Shown piece after piece: positions 43,052-51,864 of a DNA stretch of 64,000 nucleotides. Positions within the stretch are counted from its first letter, which is position 1. Each line of letters opens with the position of its first letter. The DNA is taken from positions 744,001 through 808,000 of the forward strand of contig NZ_QLTT01000003.1 in the NCBI RefSeq assembly GCF_003269295.1, given 5' to 3'. The notes under the pieces are model-generated. The model was not told where the DNA came from, did no database searches, and was given only the letters and a program-made list of their open reading frames with translations. Both the position numbers and the translations under genes were made by a program. This DNA is from Lentzea atacamensis. GTDB lineage: Bacteria > Actinomycetota > Actinomycetes > Mycobacteriales > Pseudonocardiaceae.

Positions 43052-43242
43052 ATCCGCCACCAGCCCTCACTCTTCCTGTGGGGCGCAAGGGACTTCATCG
43101 GCGAGCACACCTCGGCAGGCGCGCTGTCTCCGCAATGCCCAACGCCCGCCTTGTCGAATGCGGCGAAGGCCATCTGCCGTGGCTGCACGAGCCCGCTCCG
43201 TACGTGGCCGCACTCTCGGAGTTCGCGCAGCGCGTCACGTGA
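43052..43242 (+). pseudogene. alpha/beta-hydrolase C-terminal relic
   Basis: LFLWGARDFIGEHTS (the loop with the catalytic Asp region) is followed, in another frame, by the classic hydrolase ending SAMPNARLVECGEGHLPWLH, whose His would be catalytic, and EFAQRVT before the stop at 43242. One frameshift and no upstream part. Confidence 0.6.
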
Positions 43243-43364
43243 TCGGTGGCCTCGCCAAAACCGTCAATCTGCGTGCTCCACCCAGTGCTGATCGGGCCCC
43301 GCTCGGCGTGCCTGGTTCTGCTGTCGCTGGGCCGAAGGGTCACGGCTGGCGGCCTGGTGAGGCG

Positions 43365-44429
43365 CTACGTTTCCAGACGCATGCGACCGTGGTCGCGGAT
43401 CCAGCGGCCGCCGGTGAGAGGGACGCGCGCGATCGACGGCGCGGGGCCCGCGGTCCAGTCCAGGGTGCCGCAGATCGTGTCGAGCCGGACCCGCCTCAAC
43501 GCCGCCGCGACCGCGTGCCGATCGCGCGGATCGTCCGCCGAGCGCAACGCGTGCACGGCCACTTCGACGAGGGCGTGGGCAAGACCGAGTGGCTGGAGCC
43601 ACGGCTTGCTGGTCGCTCTTTCGTATGCGGCAGCCAGCTCAGCCGCCGACCTGCCGTCCAGCGACGAGCGGTGCGGATGGCGAGGCGTCCAGGCGACGAT
43701 CGTGCCCACGCCGTCCAACCCGGCACGCTCCGCTCCGAACGGGTAGGTCAGCCATCGGGAGCAGGTGATGAGCCGCGGCCGCAGACCTCGCTGCCCGGCC
43801 GTCGCCGCGAACGCAGCGAGGTCGCGCGCGTCGGCCGCGGCGGTGACGACCTGCACGCGTTCGGCCAGGAAGCGGTCCACGTGCCGGTCGAACGCGGAGT
43901 TCAGCTCCACGTACCCGCCGGGATCGACCAGCCGGTGACCGCGCCGGGCCGCGGTCGGCCCGAACCCGTTCGCCGGATCGCGCAACGCGGTGCCCTGCAC
44001 GCCGTCGTTCCAGAGGCAGCCCACGGTCGCGTGCTCGGTCACACCGTCCCACATGTCCGCGAACGCGCCGGCGATGTCGTCGAGTCCCCAGCAGAAGTGG
44101 AACGACCACACCGGGTCGGCGACGTCGCGACGGGCCCGGTAAACCTGCCACGGCAACGTCGTGGACAGTCCCGGCACGGCGAACGCCTCGCACGCCGCCG
44201 CAACCGCGGGCAAGGTGTGGGTGCCACCGAGGGTGAGCACCAGACTCACACCTTGCCGACCGAGCTCCCGCACCGCCGCCTGTGCGGCGACGGGGTTCGA
44301 GCGGCTGTCCGCCGCCACGACCTCGAACTCGGTGTGCCGGAGCGAATCGAGTGCGAACTCCAGCGGGTCCGAAAGCTCGCGCAGCCGCCCGGTGCGCGGT
44401 AGGACGACGCCTACGGTCACCTCACCCAT
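43365..44429 (-). CDS. leucine-binding-protein-like (Peripla_BP_6) sensor or binding protein without signal peptide
   Basis: A 354-residue protein of the branched-chain amino-acid/amide binding fold: VTVGVVLPRTGRLRELSDP, then LVLTLGGTHTLPAVAAACE, the DIAGAFADMWD hinge and AVEVAVHALRSADDP near the end. It lacks a signal peptide or lipobox, so it should be cytoplasmic, as in AmiC-type sensors or in FmdD/UrtA paralogues that lost export. No permease or ATPase lies within several kilobases. It could sense amides or amino acids and act on a partner regulator; that is inference. Confidence 0.8.
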   Translation of the reverse strand: MGEVTVGVVLPRTGRLRELSDPLEFALDSLRHTEFEVVAADSRSNPVAAQAAVRELGRQGVSLVLTLGGTHTLPAVAAACEAFAVPGLSTTLPWQVYRARRDVADPVWSFHFCWGLDDIAGAFADMWDGVTEHATVGCLWNDGVQGTALRDPANGFGPTAARRGHRLVDPGGYVELNSAFDRHVDRFLAERVQVVTAAADARDLAAFAATAGQRGLRPRLITCSRWLTYPFGAERAGLDGVGTIVAWTPRHPHRSSLDGRSAAELAAAYERATSKPWLQPLGLAHALVEVAVHALRSADDPRDRHAVAAALRRVRLDTICGTLDWTAGPAPSIARVPLTGGRWIRDHGRMRLET

Positions 44430-44533
44430 CGAGCTCGCCTCCGCAGGACCGCACGGCTGTTGCGCGTCAGACTGGTGCTCGGTCCGCCCGGTGACGTGTA
44501 TCGACGCGGAAGAAGCGCCCGATCGGATGACCG

Positions 44534-45067
44534 TCAGCCCGGGGCGTCAGCCTGTGCGTCGGTGGTCAGCCGGATGTCGACGGCGTAGGAGATGCCCTCC
44601 GCGGACTTGCGGAACGTGCCGGAGGCGTCGCCCCGGGCCGTGCGGTAGTCGCCCGTGCCGCCGGTGACGGCGAGCCTGGTCTCGTTGTAGTGGATGCCCA
44701 CAGGATCCAAGGTGTAGTCGCGTGAACTGGACATGTGGATCTCGCCCTTGCCGTCGATCGTGTAGACGGAACGGCAGTCGGCGCTGGCCTTGAACTCGAG
44801 CGGGCTGAAGTCGGTGAACGTGCACACGGTCTTGCCGGTGCCCATCTTCTTGCTCGGGTCCGCCGCGTCGAGCAGCGAGCCGGCCACCACGAACGTCAGG
44901 ATCGTCGTCGGGATCGCGCCGAGGTTCATGGAACTCTCGCGCTTCGCTATCAGTTTGAGCACCACTTCGTCCGCCGGCGGCTGCCGCACCGACGCGGCGG
45001 GGAGTGCGGACAGGGCCAGCACCGCCGCGACTGCGCCGCTCGTGAAGTGAGCGATCCGGTTACGCAT
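44534..45067 (-). CDS. secreted allene-oxide-cyclase-barrel-like protein
   Basis: A 177-residue protein with a Sec signal peptide (residues 1-26, ASA-type region near LPAASV). The mature beta-barrel-like part contains KTVCTFTDFSPLEF, the IHMSSSRDYT strand and VTGGTGDYRTARGDASGTF. This last G-G-T-G-x-Y/F-x-x-A-x-G motif is diagnostic of AOC-barrel/dirigent-like proteins. Bacterial members cyclise or stereo-direct small molecules or simply bind them. ATG 45067 has GGGAGA upstream. It lies 18 bp after a DUF4239-type membrane gene on the same strand, so co-transcription is likely. Confidence 0.82.
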   Translation of the reverse strand: MRNRIAHFTSGAVAAVLALSALPAASVRQPPADEVVLKLIAKRESSMNLGAIPTTILTFVVAGSLLDAADPSKKMGTGKTVCTFTDFSPLEFKASADCRSVYTIDGKGEIHMSSSRDYTLDPVGIHYNETRLAVTGGTGDYRTARGDASGTFRKSAEGISYAVDIRLTTDAQADAPG

Positions 45068-45085
45068 GACGATCTCCCAACGGTG

Positions 45086-45841
45086 TCATGGTGACTCACC
45101 CATCTGTCTGATGGCGATGTGGAACGCGGTGGGCGGAACCTTGATCCCGCCGTGGAACGGGTGGTCCATGGTGCGGGCGAGACACAGCGACGACGACACC
45201 ACGAGAGCCAGCACGGCCATCAGCAACACGTGCATCCAGATCTTCGGCGCGTGGAACCCCATCCCGACACCGATCAGCATCACGCCACCACCGATCAGGC
45301 CGATCCAGAACGGTGTCGGGATCGACGGATGTGCCTGGTTGAGCCGAACGCGCCGGGTCGCGGCCAGTTTGCCCATGTGCCCGAGCATCGCGCCGTACAG
45401 GGCGGACTGCTGAGGGTTCTGCGGCTGGATCGCCAGCACCTGGCGGCGCAGGTCTTCGAGCAGCCGGTTGACCTCCGGGCTGGCCTCGCCACGGTCCATC
45501 GCGGGCCACTCGTGGTCGATCACGGCGTGGGCGTACGCCTTGAGCGTCGTCTGCAGCGCGATCCGGTGCTCGTCGGGGAAGACCGAGACGTTGTAGTACA
45601 TGCCGGGCAGGTTCGACGACTCCTCGTAGATGTTCGTCTGCGCGCTGGTGAGGCTGCTCCAGGTGTTCACCACCACGAACGCGAGCAAGAACGAGTAGAA
45701 GGCGCCCACCGAGCTGAAGAAGTAGCCCAGCACGGAGTTGTGGTCGGAGCTGCTCTTGCCCGCGCGGTACCGGCCGACTCCGATGGCGACGAACGCGCTC
45801 AACGCGGTGCTTGCGGCGATCACCAGAACGATCGTGTCCAC
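45086..45841 (-). CDS. DUF4239-type bestrophin-like membrane protein
   Basis: A 251-residue protein with an N-terminal membrane helix (TIVLVIAASTALSAFVAIG), a second helix (VGAFYSFLLAFVVVNTWS), a soluble ~115-residue helical middle (about 80-190) and two C-terminal helices (WIGLIGGGVMLIGVGMGF, LLMAVLALVVSSSLCLA). This 2+2 layout fits DUF4239/bestrophin-like ion-channel relatives. GTG 45841 is chosen for the CAGGAGGG site eight bases upstream; the frame is open further but without support. The AOC-barrel protein follows 18 bp downstream. Confidence 0.8.
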   Translation of the reverse strand: MDTIVLVIAASTALSAFVAIGVGRYRAGKSSSDHNSVLGYFFSSVGAFYSFLLAFVVVNTWSSLTSAQTNIYEESSNLPGMYYNVSVFPDEHRIALQTTLKAYAHAVIDHEWPAMDRGEASPEVNRLLEDLRRQVLAIQPQNPQQSALYGAMLGHMGKLAATRRVRLNQAHPSIPTPFWIGLIGGGVMLIGVGMGFHAPKIWMHVLLMAVLALVVSSSLCLARTMDHPFHGGIKVPPTAFHIAIRQMGESP

Positions 45842-46224
45842 GCGGGCACCCTCCTGAAACCGGCTACCGAACGCTGACCGTAAGGCGTGCTGCGCGCGGC
45901 CGCAGTCCGCCACCGCCGTCCGTGACACGAACGGGCGATCAACCGGAATCGGGTTTGACGAACGGATCCAGCCGCCGGACTGTCCGAAGTGGTCAGTCGG
46001 TGGAACCAGGCCGGCCGTGAGATCACAGGCCGGTCCTTCCGGGATCCGCCCTCGAGGTCTCGCCAGGCACGGCTCCCGTACCCACCGTCCTGGCGGGATG
46101 GAGCCTCGGGCAGTGGCCTGTGGCGAGCTCGCGAGCGGCTCGTGGGCGGGCACGATCACCCTTCGCCGCCGTCGGTTCTGTGCTCGAGTGGCTGAGACTG
46201 GTCGCAGGTCCTAAGTTCCGAAAT
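45842..46224. other. divergent intergenic region
   Basis: About 380 bp between the DUF4239 gene and the small membrane protein, transcribed away from each other. No coding signal; it must hold both promoters. Confidence 0.4.
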
Positions 46225-46740
46225 GTGACCACTCCATATGGACCAGGTGATCAGGAGTCGCAGATCCCGGCGCCACCGCCGCTCTCCGAGTCGGAACTGC
46301 GTGGTGGGGCCGAACCGAGCGGTACCGCACCGAGGGAAGTCCAGCTGTCGTTCTGGCTGTGGATCGTGGGAGCGGCGCTGTCCGTCATCGGTGCGCTGTT
46401 CGCGTTCACTCAGCGTGACAGGTTGTTGGAAGAGGCCCGCAATCGGCCGGATGCCGGAGGATTGAGCGAGGCGGAGCTCGACACGCTGGTGACGATCGGT
46501 CTCGTCGTCGGTGTCGTCATCGCTCTCCTCTTCGCCGGCCTGTACGTGCTGTTCGCGTTCAAGGCACGGGCGGGGCGCAACTGGGCACGAATCGTTCTCG
46601 CGGTTCTCACCGCGCTCGGCGTGCTGGCGTTGGTGATAGGTGGAATCTCGATCGCCGCCGTCCTCTCCACGGTCGTGGCGATAGTGGCGGTGGTACTGCT
46701 GTTCTTGCCGGCCTCGAACCAGTACTTCGCCGCTGGGTAA
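46225..46740 (+). CDS. small four-helix membrane protein
   Basis: A 171-residue protein: a Pro/Glu-rich cytoplasmic N-terminus (residues 1-40), then four hydrophobic segments (LWIVGAALSVIGALFAF, IGLVVGVVIALLFAGLYVLF, ARIVLAVLTALGVLALVIGG, VLSTVVAIVAVVLLFLP). Related proteins in actinomycetes are uncharacterised DUF2127/DUF4064-like membrane proteins. GTG 46225 has no ribosome site and may start a leaderless message. The C-terminus SNQYFAAG is typical of this group. Confidence 0.75.
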   Translation: MTTPYGPGDQESQIPAPPPLSESELRGGAEPSGTAPREVQLSFWLWIVGAALSVIGALFAFTQRDRLLEEARNRPDAGGLSEAELDTLVTIGLVVGVVIALLFAGLYVLFAFKARAGRNWARIVLAVLTALGVLALVIGGISIAAVLSTVVAIVAVVLLFLPASNQYFAAG

Positions 46741-46855
46741 ACCCGGCGGTGACTGCAGTCGCGACACCCCAACGCAGCACACGCCGTGCGAGGATCCGCA
46801 TCCCAGGCGATCACGGCATGACCGCCTGGAATGCGCCGTGGCGATTCTGACGTTC

Positions 46856-47773
46856 TCACCGATGAACTGCGCGCTCTCCAACGTGCCCACTTCGGTTGTG
46901 GACGGGCGTCGTGCGCAGCCGATCGAGGAAGTCGCGGACCGCGTGCAGGAAGGCCGACGGCTCCTCGGAGAAGACGAAGTGCCCGGCCTCGGGGATCTCT
47001 GTGAGTCGGGCGCCGGGGATCCCGGCGGCCAGAGTCCGGCCGGCGACCGGTGGGCACACCCAGTCGTGGCGGCCCACGATCACGAGGGTCGGTGCGGAGA
47101 TGTCCGACAGCTGCGGCCGCAGGTCGTACCCAGCCGCCAGCACACCGAAGAAGTACTGGGCGACGTCGGTGGTGAAGTCGCTGAGCGCCAGGAGACGACC
47201 GGGCAGCCCCATGTGCTGAGGGCCCGCGTAGTAGGGAGCGACCGACCGGTTGAACGCGTCGACGGTGCCGGGGGAGAAGTCGCCGCCGAACAGCCGCGCG
47301 GCGACCTCGACGGCTTCGGCGGGAGCCCGCTCAGCGAGGGTGGGAGGGGGGTTCTCGTCGTGCATCGGGGCCAGGGTGGGGGCCGTGTTGCACAGGATGA
47401 GCCCGCCGACCAGGTCGGGGTGCCGCAAAGCCAGATGCAGCGCGACGAACCCTCCGGCTGAATGACCGAACAACACGGGCCGTTCGATGCCCAGCTGCTC
47501 GCACAACGCCGCCACGTCCTCGGCCATCTGCTCGAGAGTGCAGGTGTGCACCGGCGGGCGGCCGGACCTGCCCTGGCCACGCAGGTCGACGAACACCAGC
47601 TGTGCGTCGCGGCTCAACGCGCCCAGCCCCGGCCGCAGGTAACCCTGATCGAAGCCGGGACCACCGTGCAGCACCAGAATCGTCTGGCGCTCTGCCCACC
47701 GGTCCCCGTCGACGTGCAGCTGGGGCCCCTCGACGTCGACGTACAACTCGGTGTCGTTCACGCGGATCTTCAT
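46856..47773 (-). CDS. alpha/beta hydrolase (proline iminopeptidase-like)
   Basis: A 305-residue protein. LHGGPGFDQGYLRP is the oxyanion region of prolyl aminopeptidases; the nucleophile elbow is VLFGHSAGGFVAL (Ser); the Asp is in IVGRHDWVCPP and the His in EAGHFVFSEEP. The MEKs-type cap lies between. ATG 47773 has GAGGAGGCGAGA upstream; the frame is open beyond but without ribosome site. It is divergent, across about 106 bp, from an ECF sigma factor gene that may control it. Substrates would be N-terminal Pro peptides or small esters. Confidence 0.9.
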   Translation of the reverse strand: MKIRVNDTELYVDVEGPQLHVDGDRWAERQTILVLHGGPGFDQGYLRPGLGALSRDAQLVFVDLRGQGRSGRPPVHTCTLEQMAEDVAALCEQLGIERPVLFGHSAGGFVALHLALRHPDLVGGLILCNTAPTLAPMHDENPPPTLAERAPAEAVEVAARLFGGDFSPGTVDAFNRSVAPYYAGPQHMGLPGRLLALSDFTTDVAQYFFGVLAAGYDLRPQLSDISAPTLVIVGRHDWVCPPVAGRTLAAGIPGARLTEIPEAGHFVFSEEPSAFLHAVRDFLDRLRTTPVHNRSGHVGERAVHR

Positions 47774-47879
47774 TCTCGCCTCCTCGGCACGGGCCGCCAC
47801 GACCGGCGGCCGTCCTGTCCGCAAGATGCAAAAGGAGACGGAAAGTTCGACGTCTTGTGTCACGACTTTCGCAGCGCGG

Positions 47880-48821
47880 ATGATGAGTGCCGTGGGCTCC
47901 GACGACGCGCCGACCGACATTGAGCTGGTGATGGCCGCTCGAGGCGGGGATGCGGCCGGCCTCGGCGTCCTGCTCGAGAGGCATCGGCCCGGAATGCGCG
48001 CGGTCGCGCTGAGCATGCTCGGCTGGAGCCCTGACGCCGAAGACGTTGTTCAAGACGCGATCCTCGTCGGACTCAGCCGGCTCGGCGAACTGCGTGACCC
48101 TGCCGCTGTCGGCCCGTGGCTACGCGCCATCACCCGCAATGCCGCGCGGATGCGGCTGCGTTCGGCCGATCGGGAAACCCCGATCTCCCCGCGAGCCGAC
48201 GACCTGCCGACGCGGGAGCCGACACCTCAGGAGGCCCTCGACGACCACGCGTTGCGAGACTGGGTCTGGACCGCTCTGGAGGCCCTCTCCGAGCCACTGC
48301 AGACGGTCGTGCTGGCCCGGTACTTCTCCACGGCGACGTCGTACGACCAGATCGCGGCGCTGTGCGAGGTGCCCGTCGGAACGATACGCAGCCGGCTGAA
48401 CCAGGCACGCAGGAAACTCGGCGACGCCTTGCGGGCCTCCGCGGCCAGCGCCCACGTCGACACCGCCGCCCTCACCGATCAACGCCGACGCGAGGCCGAA
48501 GACATGCTGTCCTCGGCGGCGAACGGTCGGTTCCGATCCACGCTGGCGGCTGCAACCGTCCCTGATGTGCGCCTCGTCGGGCCGCAGGGGCAACGAGGAC
48601 GCGGCCGGGACACCCTGACCGACATCATGGACAGCGATCTCGCCGCCGGAGTCAGTCAGCGGCTGAACGGTGTCGCGGCCGGCCGCCGCATCACCATTCT
48701 CGAGTGCGACCTGCTCAGCCCGCCGTGGGACCCCCAGCACTGCCCCCCGGCTGTGCTGTGGCTGATGACCCTGGGCGACGAGCGAATCGAGACGATTCGC
48801 CTCTTCCACCCCAACCCGTGA
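47880..48821 (+). CDS. ECF-type sigma factor with C-terminal SnoaL-like domain
   Basis: A 313-residue sigma factor. Region 2 is around residues 20-85 (PDAEDVVQDAILVGLSRLGEL, the -10-binding helix), and region 4 around 130-185 (LQTVVLARYFSTATSYDQIA, then VPVGTIRSRLNQARRKL). The C-terminal ~110 residues form a SnoaL/NTF2-like extension (RREAEDMLSSAANGRFRSTL ... DERIETIRLFHPN) as in ECF41/SigJ-type factors, where the extension replaces a separate anti-sigma factor. ATG 47880 or 47883. It is divergent from the hydrolase gene. Confidence 0.88.
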   Translation: MMSAVGSDDAPTDIELVMAARGGDAAGLGVLLERHRPGMRAVALSMLGWSPDAEDVVQDAILVGLSRLGELRDPAAVGPWLRAITRNAARMRLRSADRETPISPRADDLPTREPTPQEALDDHALRDWVWTALEALSEPLQTVVLARYFSTATSYDQIAALCEVPVGTIRSRLNQARRKLGDALRASAASAHVDTAALTDQRRREAEDMLSSAANGRFRSTLAAATVPDVRLVGPQGQRGRGRDTLTDIMDSDLAAGVSQRLNGVAAGRRITILECDLLSPPWDPQHCPPAVLWLMTLGDERIETIRLFHPNP

Positions 48822-49018
48822 CGACGAACGGCGACCAGGACACGGTGCGACCGCGCGAGCAGCAGACCGGCGGTTACGGGGCGTCGTCAGCCCGGCCACG
48901 CTGGGGCAGGTCAGGCCAATGTCCGCAGCCGTGGGCCTCGCAGCCACCGCCGCCGTGCCGGCCGGTCAGCTCGTTCCGGTGACGTCGTCAGCACGTCATT
49001 TGACGCGCACAGGAACAT

Positions 49019-49048
49019 CTGGACTGTTTGTCCAGGAGCTGGACTGTT
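49019..49048. promoter_or_regulatory. inverted and direct repeats upstream of the DauR-type operon
   Basis: CTGGACTGTTTGTCCAG (49019-49035) is a perfect inverted repeat with 6-bp arms. TGGACTGTT recurs at 49020 and 49040, exactly 20 bp (two helical turns) apart. This is the layout expected for cooperative regulator binding, 47-76 bp before the DauR-type start. Confidence 0.55.
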
Positions 49049-49094
49049 ACTATTGGCTCCGTCCTGAGCGGTAGGTGATCGAGAGGCGGACGCG

Positions 49095-49766
49095 GTGGCG
49101 GACGGTGGCGCGGATGCGATCCTGGCGGCGTTGCGGCCGGTGATCGACGGGCTGGCCGCGACGTTCGGGCCCACGTGCGAAGTCGTGCTGCACGACTACA
49201 GGCGGGGTGAGCAGTCCGTCGTGGCGGTGGCGGGGTCGGTGACCGGGCGCAAGGCCGGTGGCGCGCTGAGCGAGATCGGTTTGGCCGTGCTCGCCCAGGG
49301 CGACGCGGCGGTGAACGACATCAACTACATCACCCGCACTCCGGACGGGCGGCTGATCAAGTCGTCCACGATGCCGCTGCGCGATGGCGCCGACCACGTG
49401 TTCGGGGCGCTGTGCGTCAACATCGATGTCACGGCACTGCGGCAGGCGGGCGACCTGTTGACCGCACTGGCCGGCACGCCGCCGGCGCAGGTCCCGGCCA
49501 CCACGTTCAGCGACGACTTCGACGACGTGGTCGACGCGCTGATTCGGGCGGAGGAGGTCGCGCGCGGCAAGTCCGTCGCCGGACTGACTCGGGTGGAACG
49601 GCTGGCACTGTTGCGCGTTCTGGACCGTCGCGGTGTCTTCGCCGTCCGCAACGCCGTGCCCCGTGTCGCCGAACGACTCGGCATGTCGCGTTCCGCTGTG
49701 TACGCGGATCTGGCCGAGTGCCGCCGGACGCAGGACGAAATCGCGAGCGGTGAGGGAAGCCGATGA
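49095..49766 (+). CDS. YheO/DauR-type transcriptional regulator (PAS_6 + HTH_22)
   Basis: A 223-residue protein. The N-terminal PAS-like sensor domain (residues 8-115) has ATFGPTCEVVLHDYRRGEQSV and INYITRTPDGRLIKSSTMPL, the signature of YheO proteins. The C-terminal HTH is at about 165-205 (LTRVERLALLRVLDRRGVFA, then VPRVAERLGMSRSAVYADL). DauR, the characterised relative, represses D-arginine catabolism. GTG start with GAGAGG upstream; the stop overlaps the next gene by 4 bp (ATGA), so it heads the operon and would answer to one of its substrates. Confidence 0.9.
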   Translation: MADGGADAILAALRPVIDGLAATFGPTCEVVLHDYRRGEQSVVAVAGSVTGRKAGGALSEIGLAVLAQGDAAVNDINYITRTPDGRLIKSSTMPLRDGADHVFGALCVNIDVTALRQAGDLLTALAGTPPAQVPATTFSDDFDDVVDALIRAEEVARGKSVAGLTRVERLALLRVLDRRGVFAVRNAVPRVAERLGMSRSAVYADLAECRRTQDEIASGEGSR

Positions 49767-50905
49767 TCGCCCGGAGCACGCTGAACGATCTGGAAACTCC
49801 TTTCCTGGCGGTGAATCCGGCGACGGTGGCCGCGAACATCGATCGGCTCCGCAAGCACCTCGACGAGCTGGGCGTGCCGCTGCGCGCGCATGTCAAGACG
49901 GCCAAGTCCCTCGACGTGGCCGCGCTGCTGCACGACGGGCAGCCGGGGCCGATCACGGTGTCGACGCTGGCTGAGGCCGAGGCGTTCGCCGACGCCGGCT
50001 ACCGCGACATCGTGTACGCGGTCGGGATCACGCCGCACAAGCTTGCCAGGGTGACGATGTTGCGGCGGCGCGGCGTGGACCTCGTGGTGTTGCTCGACAG
50101 CGTGGAGCAGGCCGCCGCGCTCGCCACCGCCCGCACCGGGATGACGGGCATCCCGGCGTTGATCGAGATCGACTGCGACGGTCACCGCGGCGGGGTGCGT
50201 CCCGACGACCCTGTGCTGCCCGTCATCGCCCGCACGCTCGCCGACGGCGGCGCCGAGGTCCGGGGCGTGCTGGTGCACGCCGGTGAGTCCTACTACGCCG
50301 ATGGCGCCGACCGGTTGCGCGCGGCCGCCGAGAACGAGCGACGGTGCGCGGTGCAGGCCGCCGAGGTGTTGCGGGCGGCCGGGCACGAGGCTCCGGTGGT
50401 GAGCGTGGGCTCCACACCGACCGCGCACTTCGCGGCCGACCTCACCGGTGTCACCGAGGTCCGGGCGGGCAACTTCGTCTTCTTCGATCTGGTGATGGCC
50501 GGCATCGGCGTCTGCTCCACCGCCGACCTGGCGATGACGGTGGTCACGACAGTGATCGGGCACCGCCTGGACAAGGGGTGGATCCTCACCGACGGCGGCT
50601 GGATGGCGACCTCCCGCGACCGCGGTACCGCACGTCAGCGGGTGGACCAGGGATACGGCCTCGTCGCCGACCTCGACGGCGACCTCTACCCGGACCTGCT
50701 GATGAGCGACGCGAGCCAGGAGCACGGCGTCCTGTCACTTCGCCCCGGTAGCACCGCCGCCCTGCCGTACCTGCCCGTCGGCACCCGCGTGCGGATCCTG
50801 CCCAACCACGCCTGCGCCACCGCAGCACAGCACGACCGGTACCACGTGACCGAACCGGATTCGACCGCCGTCGTGGCCGTGTGGCCGCGCGTTCAGGGAT
50901 GGTGA
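49763..50905 (+). CDS. D-threonine aldolase/D-serine dehydratase-like fold-type III PLP enzyme
   Basis: A 380-residue protein. The N-terminal alanine-racemase-like barrel has the PLP lysine in LRAHVKTAKS (about residue 40) and GITVSTLAEAEAFADAGY-like sequence following (PITVSTLAEAEAFADAGYR). The C-terminal domain has the DSD1-family metal site LRPGS..PNHACATAAQHD (His and Cys ligands). Family members are D-threonine aldolases, D-serine dehydratases and beta-hydroxyaspartate aldolase (BhcC). The reaction here would be retro-aldol cleavage or dehydration of a D- or beta-hydroxy-amino acid. Overlaps the neighbours on both sides. Confidence 0.9.
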   Translation: MIARSTLNDLETPFLAVNPATVAANIDRLRKHLDELGVPLRAHVKTAKSLDVAALLHDGQPGPITVSTLAEAEAFADAGYRDIVYAVGITPHKLARVTMLRRRGVDLVVLLDSVEQAAALATARTGMTGIPALIEIDCDGHRGGVRPDDPVLPVIARTLADGGAEVRGVLVHAGESYYADGADRLRAAAENERRCAVQAAEVLRAAGHEAPVVSVGSTPTAHFAADLTGVTEVRAGNFVFFDLVMAGIGVCSTADLAMTVVTTVIGHRLDKGWILTDGGWMATSRDRGTARQRVDQGYGLVADLDGDLYPDLLMSDASQEHGVLSLRPGSTAALPYLPVGTRVRILPNHACATAAQHDRYHVTEPDSTAVVAVWPRVQGW

Positions 50906-51864
50906 CCACCGTCGTGCGTTTCCTGCCAGAGCACCTTTCCGCCGCCCTCGTCACCGAGGAACTGGCCTTCACCGCCGCGCGCGACGCCCTGATCGCCGCC
51001 GCCGACGGGCAGGCCGAGGTGTTCCCCGCGGTCCTCGGTCACGGGTCCGAGCAACGGAACAGGTTCACCGTGAAGTCGGGTGCGTCGGCGGAGCTCGCCG
51101 GTGTCAAGATCGGCAGTTACTGGCCGGGCAACGCCGATCGGGGCCTGCCCCGGCACAACTCCGTGGTGCTGCTGTTCGACCAGGACAACGGCCGCATCGG
51201 CGCGGTGGTCGAAGCCGGTGTCGTCAACGCCTACCGCACGGCCGCCGCCGACGCCGTCGCCGCGAGCGTCCTGGCCCGCCCCGATGTCACCACGCTGACC
51301 GTCTTCGGTACCGGGCACCAAGCGCTGTACGAATGCGCCGCGCTCGCCCGCGTGCTGCCCCTCACGGCCGTGCACGTCGTCGCGCGCGACCGGCAGCGTG
51401 GCGACGACTTCCTGACCCGGCTCGCCGAACGTGGCCTCACCGGACGGCTCACCCCCGCCGAGCAGGCGTGCCGCGACGCGGACGTCATCGTGACCGCCAC
51501 CACCGCCACCGCACCGCTGTTCGACGCGGCCTGGGTGCGTCCGGGTACCCACGTCGCCGCCATGGGCGCCGACGCCCATGGCAAACAGGAACTCCCGGTC
51601 GAGCTGCTCACCACGGCGCGGCTGTTCTGCGACCTGACCGCCCAAGCCGTCCAGATCGGGGAACTGCAGCACGTCGCCGGTCTCGTCGGCGACGGCACTC
51701 TGACGCTCACCGCCATCGGTGACGTCCTCACCGGTCAGGCCGAAGGACGCCGCAGCAACGACGAGATCACCGTTTTCGACAGCTCCGGCATTGCCCTGCA
51801 AGACCTCTTCATCGCCGATGCCCTCCTGCAGGCGGCAGCGACCGAGAGGGAAGCCAACTCATGA
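50899..51864 (+). CDS. ornithine cyclodeaminase/mu-crystallin-family imine reductase
   Basis: A 321-residue NAD(P)-binding protein. The N-terminal domain contains FTVKSGASAELAGVKIGSYWPG (substrate Lys/Arg region); the Rossmann fold begins VTTLTVFGTGHQALYECAALA, followed by DADVIVTATTATAPLFD and VAAMGADAHGKQELPVELL. The family includes ornithine cyclodeaminase, alanine dehydrogenase, EutC of ectoine degradation and the BhcD iminosuccinate reductase. ATG 50899 overlaps the previous stop; its own stop overlaps the start of the next gene by 4 bp. It probably reduces or interconverts an imino acid from the previous enzymes. Confidence 0.9.
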   Translation: MVTTVVRFLPEHLSAALVTEELAFTAARDALIAAADGQAEVFPAVLGHGSEQRNRFTVKSGASAELAGVKIGSYWPGNADRGLPRHNSVVLLFDQDNGRIGAVVEAGVVNAYRTAAADAVAASVLARPDVTTLTVFGTGHQALYECAALARVLPLTAVHVVARDRQRGDDFLTRLAERGLTGRLTPAEQACRDADVIVTATTATAPLFDAAWVRPGTHVAAMGADAHGKQELPVELLTTARLFCDLTAQAVQIGELQHVAGLVGDGTLTLTAIGDVLTGQAEGRRSNDEITVFDSSGIALQDLFIADALLQAAATEREANS

